Assembly: GCF_030035675.1 (NCBI RefSeq)
Contig: NC_084482.1
Span: forward strand, 219,441,943 to 219,505,942
DNA from: Rhineura floridana
Lineage: Eukaryota; Chordata; Lepidosauria; Squamata; Rhineuridae
Length of the DNA stretch: 64,000 nt
Direction of reading: 5' to 3'
In this document: one piece after another, positions 53,166-64,000 of the stretch
How the letters are laid out: each line of letters opens with the position of its first letter
How positions within the stretch are numbered: the stretch's first letter is position 1
Notes under the pieces: generated by a model
What the model was told of the DNA's origin: nothing
Seen by the model: only the letters and a program-made list of their open reading frames with translations
The model's database searches: none
Made by a program: the position numbers and the translations under genes

Positions 53166-54395
53166 CTCATAAGAACATAAGAAGAGCCTGCTGGATCAGG
53201 CCAGTGGCCCATCTAGTCCAGCATCCTGTTCTCACAGTGGCCAACCAGGTGCCTGGGGGAAGCCCGCAAGCAGGACCCGAGTGCAAGAACACTCTCCCCT
53301 CCTGAGGCTTCTGGCAACTGGTTTTCAGAAGCATGCTGCCTCTGACTAGGGTGGCAGAGCACAGCCATCATGGCTAGTAGCTATTGATAGCCCTGTCCTC
53401 CATGAATTTGTCTAATCTTCTTTTAAAGCCATCCAAGCTGGTGGCCATTACTGCATCTTGTGGGAGCAAATTCCATAGTTTAACTATACGCTGAGTAAAG
53501 AAGTACTTCCTTTTGTCTGTCCTGAATCTTCCAACATTCAGCTTCTTTGAATGTCCACGAGTTCTAGTATTATGAGAGAGGGAGAAGAACTTTTCTCTAT
53601 CCACTTTCTCAATGCCATGCATAATTTTATACACTTCTATCATGTCTCCTCTGACCCGCCTTTTCTCTAAACTAAAAAGCCCCAAATGCTGCAACCTTTC
53701 CTCATAAGGGAGTCGCTCCACCCCCTTGATCATTCTGGTTGCCCTCTTCTGGACCTTTTCCAACTCTATAATATCCTTTTTGAGATGAGGCGACCAGAAC
53801 TGTACACAGTATTCCAAATGCGGCCGCACCATAGATTTATACAACGGCATTATGATATCGGCTGTTTTATTTTCAATACCTTTCCTAATTATCGCTAGCA
53901 TGGAATTTGCCTTTTTCACAGCTGCCGCACACTGGGTCGACATTTTCATCGTGCTGTCCACTACAACCCCGAGGTCTCTCTCCTGGTCGGTCACCGCCAG
54001 TTCAGACCCCATGAGCGTATATGTGAAATTAAGATTTTTTGCTCCAATATGCATAATTTTACACTTGTTTATATTGAATTGCATTTGCCATTTTTCCACC
54101 CATTCACTCAGTTTGGAGAGGTCTTTTTGGAGCTCTTCGCAATCCCTTTTTGTTTTAACAACCCTGAACAATTTAGTGTCGTCAGCAAACTTGGCCACTT
54201 CACTGCTCACTCCTAATTCTAGGTCATTAATGAACAAGTTGAAAAGTACAGGTCCCAATACCGATCCTTGAGGGACTCCACTTTCTACAGCCCTCCATTG
54301 GGAGAACTGTCCGTGTATTCCTACTCTCTGCTTTCTGCTTCTTAACCAATTCCTTATCCACAAGAGGACCTCTCCTCTTATTCCATGACAATTAT
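53166..54395 (-). mobile_element. CR1 LINE 3' half, inserted in a PLE
   Basis: Minus strand: reverse transcriptase from about LLWIRNWLRSRKQRV through VESGVPQGSVLGPVLFNLF, EVAKFADDTKLF (motif C intact), RPHLEYCVQFWSPHL and FSLEKRRVRGDMIEVYK to NSY, then 3' UTR to AAGAACATAAG. The frame is open throughout and the sequence is well preserved, so this is a comparatively young copy. 5'-truncated just before motif B. Confidence 0.9.
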
Positions 54396-54904
54396 CTACT
54401 TTCTTAATATCCAAATCCAAAAAATTAATCTGATTCAAATTATATTGATAATCAAACTGGATATTGATATTTACACTGTTGATCCATTCTACAAATATAC
54501 TAAGGGATTCTAAAGTACCTCTCCAAATTAAAAAAAACATCATCAATATATCTCCACCATCCTATTAGTTGCTCAAAATACTGATTGGATTCCCTATTAA
54601 TATCTTTTTCAAAATCTTCCATATAGAGATTTGCTATCTCTGGCGCCATGGGACAGCCCATGGCTACTCCTTTAATTTGCCAATAAAATTGTTTATCAAA
54701 TTTAAAATAATTTCTACGGATGGCTATTTCTGCTAAATCATAAAGAAAATGAGTAGGAGGAGGATGGTCTACTCTTAAATCCAAGGTTGTCCGAATGATT
54801 TCTAAAGCTTCATTTTGTGGGATGTTAGTATACAGTGACCTAACATCCATAGTGACCAGAAAGTCCAAATCATCTATATGGATATGTTGCGTCGATTTAT
54901 ACAT
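54396..54904 (-). mobile_element. PLE reverse-transcriptase fragment, minus strand
   Basis: LVTMDVRSLYTNIPQNEALE (motif A), KGVAMGCPMAPEIANLYMED (motif B) and WWRYIDDVFF (motif C, both aspartates kept) are PLE signatures, but of a family different from the 36.7-kb element. A frame change follows motif C. It is cut by CR1 on one side and meets L1 on the other. Confidence 0.85.
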
Positions 54905-56991
54905 CTCAGAAGGCTCAGATAATTGTTAACGGAGATTTAACGGATTCATGTGAAATACAAAAGGGTACAAGACAGGGATGTCCATTATCTCCCCTTTTAT
55001 TTATTCTGGTCTTAGAAGTGCTGCTTAGAGATATAAGGCAAGATCAAAGGATTTCGGGATTAAAGATAAAAAAAGAAGAATATAAATTGAGAGCATTTGC
55101 TGATGATTTGATAATTGTATTAGAAAACCCTTTGGAAGGAATTAATGTATTGATGGACAAATTAAAAGAATTTGGACCGTTAGCAGGATTTAAGATCAAC
55201 AATCAAAAAACAAAGATGTTGGTGAAAAATTTAACTTTAAGGGAACAGAAAGAGTTAATGGACAAGACAGATTTTACAATAGAGAAAAAGTTGAAATATT
55301 TAGGTATCATTATGACAAATAAAAATTCAAAGTTGTTTCATAATAATTATGAAAAATTATGGACAGAGATTAAGAAAGATCTGCTAAGATGGGATAAACT
55401 ACAATTGTCATTAATGGGTAGAATATCTGTGATAAATCTGTGAATGTATTACCGAGAACGATGTTTTTGTTTCAAACAATACCTGTAATATCCTCTGATT
55501 TACCTTTTAAACAATGGCAAAAAGATATCTCTAAATTTGTATGGCAAGGAAAAAAACCAAGAGTTAAATTTAAACTACTACAAGACGCCAAAGAAAGAGG
55601 AGGACTGGGATTACCAAATCTGAGACTTAATTTTGCTGCCTGCTGTCTAGTCTGGATAAAGGAATGGATTTTATTGAGGAATAAAAGACTACTGGATTTG
55701 GAGGGCCATAATCTGAAGTGGGGATGGCATGGATATCTATGGTATGACAAAGTAAAAGTAAATGTAGACTTTAATAATCATTTTATAAGACGTCCTCTGT
55801 TGAAAATATGGAATAGATATAAACCAAGGTTTTATTCGAAAATACCATTATGTGTCTCAAGTCAAGAAGCGTTCTACAGAAGAGAAATGGCTGGAAAAGA
55901 GAAATGGTTAACTTATCAAGAACTATTAGAAAATGTACATGGAGAATATATAATGAAAGAGAGAGAACAACTGACAAAGGAAGGATATAGTTCTCAATGG
56001 TTTGCCTATTTACAATTGTTAGAAAGATATAAAATGGACAAGAAAATGTATGGGTTTGAAATAAGTAAATCTGATTTTGAAATAGGTTTGTGTACAAATG
56101 ATGAAAATATAATTGCGAAAATGTATAAACTCTTACTGAAAATGGATATGGAGGAAGAACAAGTAAAAGAGTGTATGGTAAAGTGGGCAAAAATTTTTGG
56201 TTATAACATACAAATGGATCAATGGGAAAATATGTGGAAAAAAGGTTTGAAATTTACACTATGCTATAATCTTAAAGAAAATTTCTATAAAATGATGTAC
56301 CGTTGGTACATGACTCCAGAAAAGTTGTCAAAAATGTATAGTAATGTTTCTAATGTTTGTTGGAAATGTAAACAACAAGAAGAATCATTTTATCATATGT
56401 GGTGGCTGTGTAAAAAGGCAAAATCATTTTGGGCACAGATAGGTAGGATGATGCAAAAATTTTTAAAGATAAATATTCAGTCAAAACCAGAATTTTTTTT
56501 ATTGGGTTTTATGGATAAACAAATAGAAAAGAAATATGGAAGAATAATATTATATATGATTACGGCAGCAAGATTATTATATGCACAAAAGTGGAAAATG
56601 GAATCAACACCAACAACGGAAGAATGGCTATTGAAATTAATGGACTTAGTAGAGATGGATAAATTAACATGTTTACTTAGAGAAAGATCGACAGATACAT
56701 TTCTTAAGGAATGGAAGCCTCTCTTAGACTTTTTGTTGAAAGATCAAAATAAAATGATGATATTGGGATTTGACGATTAACTAGGACAGCCTATGGAGAA
56801 AAGTGATTCTGTATGTATACATTAAGGGACAGGTTTGATGTATATTATATACTTATAGCTGATCTGTGACAAATCGGAAGTCAACTATTTTATTTTTATT
56901 TTTTTTGTTGTATTGTTATGTTTTTTGACTTTGTTTTGTTTGTCTTTTGAAAAAATTTGAATAAAAAAGAATTATTAAAAAAAAAAAAAAC
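54905..56991 (+). mobile_element. L1-clade LINE, 3' third, between two PLE pieces
   Basis: 5'-truncated L1 beginning in the reverse transcriptase and ending with TTTGAATAAAAAAG and a 14-nt poly(A). No target duplication is evident: the left flank is minus-strand PLE and the right flank plus-strand PLE. Its 3' UTR matches that of the shortened L1 at 60799-62944. Confidence 0.88.
54940..56780 (+). CDS. L1 ORF2 C-terminal part (reverse transcriptase and C-domain)
   Basis: EIQKGTRQGCPLSPLLFILV (motif B), LRAFADDLIIVLE (motif C, FADD kept) and FGPLAGFKINNQKTKML, then after a frame change at about 55435 the open 446-codon C-domain: MFLFQTIPVIS, GGLGLPNLRLNFAACCL and the Cys-rich CWKCKQQEESFYHMWWLC, ending at 56780. 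ORF2p nicks target DNA and reverse-transcribes L1 RNA. The endonuclease and motif A are missing here. Confidence 0.85.
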
Positions 56992-57104
56992 AGCTATGGA
57001 ATAGAGGATATCCACTCCCTATTATTGAGAATAACTTTTAAAAAGTAGCTAACAAAAAACGGGAAGAACTTTTAAAAAAACCACCACAAAAAATATCTAC
57101 TCGT

Positions 57105-57746
57105 TTGAATTGTATACTAACATTTGATCATATTACCAACAAGATACAGGACAGTATAAGAAAGCATTGGCATATAGTAGAGCATGTTGAAGGATGTCAG
57201 GAACCTCCAAAAATCTCATATAAAAGAACTAGGAATCTTACGGACATTTTAGTGAAAAGTGATTTTAGAGGTGGAGCTCAATTGAGGCAAATTTTACTCC
57301 CAGGTGCAACTTCTCCCCTGGGTCATCACCCTTGTGGGCACTGCATTTTTTGCAAGAATACTAGCAAGATGACAGAATTTGTGAATCCCACTAATCAGAG
57401 GAAATATCATCTAAGACACTTTTCTACATGTAGTACAGATAGAGTTATCTATGTTATACAGTGCGGCTGTAAAAAACTGTACATAGGACAAACTACAAGA
57501 ATGATAAAAATAAGGATAGGAGAACATTGGAGTAATTTAAGGAATAACAGAAGAGGGGCCCCTCTTGTAGATCATTACAATCAATGTCCTCATTCTATAA
57601 CAGAGTGTAAGTTTTGGGTTTTGGAAAAGGTATATGGAAGAAATATAGACATCCTATTACGAAGGGAATTACATTGGATTTTAGAACTAGATACCACGAT
57701 TCCAAATGGGTTGAATGAGGAATTTAACCTGTTGCCTTTAATTTAG
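57105..57746 (+). CDS. PLE GIY-YIG endonuclease domain
   Basis: 213 codons open. The linker KHWHIVEHV, FKRxRNL-like YKRTRNLTDILVKS and a Cys/His cluster (HHPCGHCIFC) precede the nuclease VIYVIQCGCKKLYIGQTTRM, IRIGEHWSNLRNN with a C-terminal RRELHWILELDT. Only the C-terminal half of the protein is present. This family differs from that at 36908-38550, as shown by the shorter CKKLYIG loop. Confidence 0.85.
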   Translation: MNCILTFDHITNKIQDSIRKHWHIVEHVEGCQEPPKISYKRTRNLTDILVKSDFRGGAQLRQILLPGATSPLGHHPCGHCIFCKNTSKMTEFVNPTNQRKYHLRHFSTCSTDRVIYVIQCGCKKLYIGQTTRMIKIRIGEHWSNLRNNRRGAPLVDHYNQCPHSITECKFWVLEKVYGRNIDILLRRELHWILELDTTIPNGLNEEFNLLPLI

Positions 57747-58007
57747 AAAGCAGAGGTATTTTCAATTACAGTCAGGTGTGCCCCCCAAAAAGGTTAAACT
57801 CATTATATGTTACAGAGCTATATTTAACTTAGGATATTCTCCACACAACAGAAGTTATAAAACTATTAGTAAGAGCTGGCTACAGTATTTTGATGAAAAA
57901 TCAATGTGTGTAAGTATTTTTCATATAATTTTAGATGATTTAAATAAGATGTATGTAATTTTAACTGTGTGTTTGTATATATATATAAAAACATTCTTTT
58001 TTGTTCT

Positions 58008-58048
58008 AGCCCCTGATGAAGGCTTGGTTGCACAAGCTGAAACGCGTT
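58008..58048 (+). ncRNA. Hammerhead-ribozyme-like motif, PLE 3' end, arm lost
   Basis: CTGATGA at 58013-58019, a stem II GCTTG/CAAGC with loop GTTGCA, then GAAAC at 58039-58043 and GCGTTGGG. The core is the best of those in the window, but the sequence changes to L2 a few bases later, so stem I cannot close in full. Confidence 0.55.
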
Positions 58049-59228
58049 GGGTGCCGCAGAGTACCATCTTGTTCCCCATGCTGTTTAACATCTATATGAA
58101 GCCCTTGGGAGCAGTCATCAGGAGCTTTGGGGTGAGGTGTCAGGAGTATGCTGATGATACCCAGCTCTATTTCTCCGTAACATCTGAATCAGGAGAGGCC
58201 GTGCAAGCCCTGGACAGGTGCCTGGACTCGGTGGTGGGCTGGATGAGGACCAATAAACTGAGTCTGAATCCTAGCAAGATGGAGGCGCTGTGGGTTGGTG
58301 GTTCCCAAGTTCGGATAATTGGTCAGTTGCCTGCTTTGGACGGGATTGTACTCCTTCTGAAAGAGCAGGTCCTTAGTCTGCGGGTGCTCCTGGATCCATC
58401 TTTGTTGCTAGAGACCCAGGTGACCTCAGTGGCTAGGAGTGCCTTTTACTAGCTTTGGCTGGTAAGACAGCTACAGCAGTTTCTGGACCGGGATAGCCTG
58501 ACCACTGTTGTCCACACACTGGTAACCTCCAGGATGGATTACTATACAGAGCTCTATGTGGGGATGCCCTTGAGGTTGGTCCAGAAGCTGCAGCTGGTGC
58601 AAAATGTGGCGGCAAGACTGCTCACTGGGGCAGGGTATCACCAACATGTCACCCCGCTGCTGAAAGAATTACACTGGCTGCCCATCTGCTACCAGGCCAA
58701 GTTCAAGGTTCTAGTTTTGGTGTACAAAGCCCTATACAGCCTGGACCAGGATACCTGAAAGACTGTCTTACCCCTTACATACCCAGTTGATCACTGTGCT
58801 CCGCAGGTGAGGGCCTCCTGCAGATACCATCTTATCAGGAAGTTCATTCTGCACAGTATAGGAAATGGATCTTTAGTGTGGCGGCACCGAGCTTGTGGAA
58901 TTCCCTCCCCTTAAATATTAGGCAGGCGCCATGTATGCTATCTTTTCAGCGCCTTTTGAAGACTTTCCTCTTTCAACAAGCCTTTTAAGTTGAGATCTAT
59001 CCCAGACTGCATCTATGTTAGAATTGCTTGTTAATGTTTTTTTAAATGTTTTTAACCCTTTTAAAAAGATGTTTTTAAAACTTTTTAAAAAAATGTTTAA
59101 CATTTTGTTTTAATGTATTTTAAGATGTTTTTATGATGTTTTAAAGTGTTTTTAGTGCTTCTGTTTGCCACCCTGGGCTCCTGCTGGGAGGAAGGGTGGG
59201 GTATAAATAAAATAATAAATAATAAACA
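58049..59228 (+). mobile_element. L2-clade LINE, 3' half
   Basis: Begins in motif B (VPQSTILFPMLFNIYMKPLG), then QEYADDTQLYFS, ESGEAVQALDRCLDSVVGWM, a stop near 58449, YVGMPLRLVQKLQLVQ, LHWLPICYQAKFKVL, and a 3' UTR with CACCCTGGGCTCCTGC and an AAATAATAAATAATAAA tail. At least two frame breaks. The right edge abuts the inverted flank of locus D. Confidence 0.85.
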
Positions 59229-60255
59229 TGGATGAGTTACTTCTGAAGATTCTGCACATCTACATTTACCTTCTAGTGAACCAGACGGTTGATATATCTG
59301 GTCCAGGACTGCTTATCCTGACAAACAGTGGCTCCCCAAGATCTTAAGGAGAGAATTCACCCAACCCTGCTGCCTTCCCAAAAGGCCCCTCCGTTGCACG
59401 GAGAATGAAGTTTTACTAAGCAATTGCTGTCAAGACCCAATTCTCACTCCCTTCCTGCTACGAGTACCAGATGAAAGCAAAGACCTTCATGTGCCCCACG
59501 GGGGAAGAAGGTCGTGACCAGATACACCGGGTGTGTGTGTGAAATCAGTTTAGAAGAATGTACTTAAAATACATCAGCAGATGACCAGTGAATGCATTTC
59601 CATTTATGAAAAATGTTAGCATAGTCCACACAAAAATATCAAAGGAATATCAAAACCATGTTATACATAAAAACTGACAGGATACCATAATTAGATGGGG
59701 AAATCAAGTGTAGCAAACTGTTTATTTATTTCATTTATTATTGAACAAAATTTGTATATTCCTGAAGTGTTTTATGGAAAAAATTAAAATTGTCAATACA
59801 AATCAACATTTGAAAACAGTTTTAGAAAGGGTAATGAATAAAATCAATAAAATTTAAAGGATATAGAAGGATATGGAAGCACCTGGTAAACTGGCCTTTA
59901 CATACAAGGATTATCATTTTTTAATTTCTGTTCATTCTTCATTCCCAGATATCTCAAAAACACCAACAATGAAAACAAAATGAAACACATACCTCATACC
60001 TTATATATTTTCAAATCCAATACAGGTATTATTATTTATTGAGCTTATATACCGCCCAACTAGCAAGCAGCTCTCTGGGCGGTGAACATAAAAAAAGGTA
60101 CAGGGAACCTCCTACCCACAGGATTTCTGTCTTAGAACTCACCCTCAGTTTGTTGGCCTCCATCCAGCCCATCACTGCCTCCAGACATCTGTCCATTACC
60201 TGCACAGCATCTCCTGATTCAGAAGATGGAACGGAGGCAGAGAATAAAATCAAAA
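59229..60255 (-). other. Locus D: 3' flank in inverted orientation, with a spare L2-derived tail
   Basis: Reverse complement of the flank after gene A (about 17400-18300), including the poly(A) region and GTCCAGGACTGCTTATCC. At 60032-60253 the minus strand carries SASVPSSESGDAVQVMDRCL, EAVMGWMEANKLRVSSKTEI, a copy of the L2-derived tail. It is additional to the copy at 60440-60568, so the 3' end was doubled here. A short L2 3' scrap lies at about 60026-60085. Confidence 0.65.
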
Positions 60256-60568
60256 TTTAATAGGACATGGAAGCATCTGGTAAACTGGCCATTACGTACA
60301 AGGATTTTTTAAAAATTTCTATTCATTGTTCACTTCCCAGATATCTCAAAAACACCAACAATGAAAGCAAAACAAAAACATACTTCATATGTAAAACCCA
60401 AAACAATTTCAAATCTAATACAGGTACAGGGAACCACCTCCCCACAACGCTTCTTAGAATTCAGCCTGTTTGTTGGCCTCCATCCAGCCCATCAGTGTCT
60501 CCAGACATCTGTCCATTACCTTCACAGCATCTCCTGATTCAGAAGATGGAACGGAGGTGGAGAATATA
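60256..60568 (-). pseudogene. Locus D: Z-type 3' flank and L2-derived tail
   Basis: Nearly identical to the complement of 1140-1470 of locus Z, including the shared loss that ends the tail at AEF-stop. Minus-strand SSESGDAVKVMDRCLE is at about 60525-60480. Confidence 0.7.

Positions 60569-64000
<3,432 letters not shown>

Larger units (their letters stand above)
57000..58048 (+). mobile_element. PLE 3' half with endonuclease and hammerhead-like end, plus strand
   Basis: Continues the PLE protein from the linker (LWNRGYPLPIIEN) to the stop, then a 3' UTR ending in the hammerhead-like motif at 58008-58048. Orientation is opposite to the reverse-transcriptase piece at 54396-54904. The right end is replaced by an L2 element. 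Confidence 0.85.

Overview
This window is vertebrate nuclear DNA, most likely from a squamate reptile (a lizard). The evidence is a KRAB zinc-finger gene cluster with reptile-type KRAB exons, plus CR1, L2, L1 and BovB/RTE LINEs, tRNA-headed SINEs with a BovB-like tail (Sauria-type), Penelope-like elements (PLEs) and hAT-type foldback elements. There is no prokaryotic gene organisation, CRISPR array, rRNA gene or free-standing tRNA gene. I recognised no LTR retrovirus or Polinton.

Four paralogous zinc-finger loci give the layout. Locus Z (1-1744, +) is the terminal finger exon and 3' flank of a gene whose earlier exons lie to the left. Locus A (about 5.5-20.3 kb, +) and locus B (about 28.3-51.5 kb, +) are two copies of one large duplicated unit. 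Each has a five-exon KRAB-ZNF gene whose exon phases join without a break: 25-codon leader exon (phase 0), 127-nt KRAB-A exon, 78-nt exon, 84-nt KRAB-B-like exon, then the finger exon (the last three introns in phase 1). By my splicing A encodes 504 aa with 12 fingers, and B encodes 577 aa with 14 complete fingers and a cut fifteenth. Locus D (59.2-64.0 kb, -) is an inverted relative whose upstream exons lie beyond the right edge. Its decayed 3' finger tail is interrupted by a shortened L1.

Between and inside the units lies dense transposon sequence: a BovB LINE and SINE (2.6-5.4 kb); an L2 LINE with a 646-codon open frame, followed by a perfect hAT foldback element (20.3-23.8 kb); a second L2 (26.9-28.1 kb); PLE pieces with hammerhead-ribozyme-like ends (29.6, 36.7-38.5, 54.4-58.0 kb); a 3.36-kb hAT-like insertion in the 3' region of gene B (44.8-48.2 kb); and a nest of CR1, PLE, L1 and L2 (53-59 kb). 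A GC-rich, promoter-like block lies upstream of A and of B, and a third, orphan copy sits at 25.56-26.77 kb.

Because A and B were once the same sequence, insertions present in only one of them postdate the duplication. A has two L2 pieces, a SINE and the 20.3-25.5 kb block. B has a PLE, a GC-rich foldback element, CR1, two RTE ends, the hAT element, a LINE scrap and a small hairpin element. The most unusual signal is a piece of L2 reverse transcriptase that follows the last, half-finished finger in every paralog and still reads in a finger-compatible frame. This suggests that the founding zinc-finger gene ended in a finger-LINE chimeric tail. KRAB zinc-finger proteins generally bind DNA through the fingers and recruit TRIM28-type silencing through KRAB, often against transposons. 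Targets of these genes cannot be read from the window.
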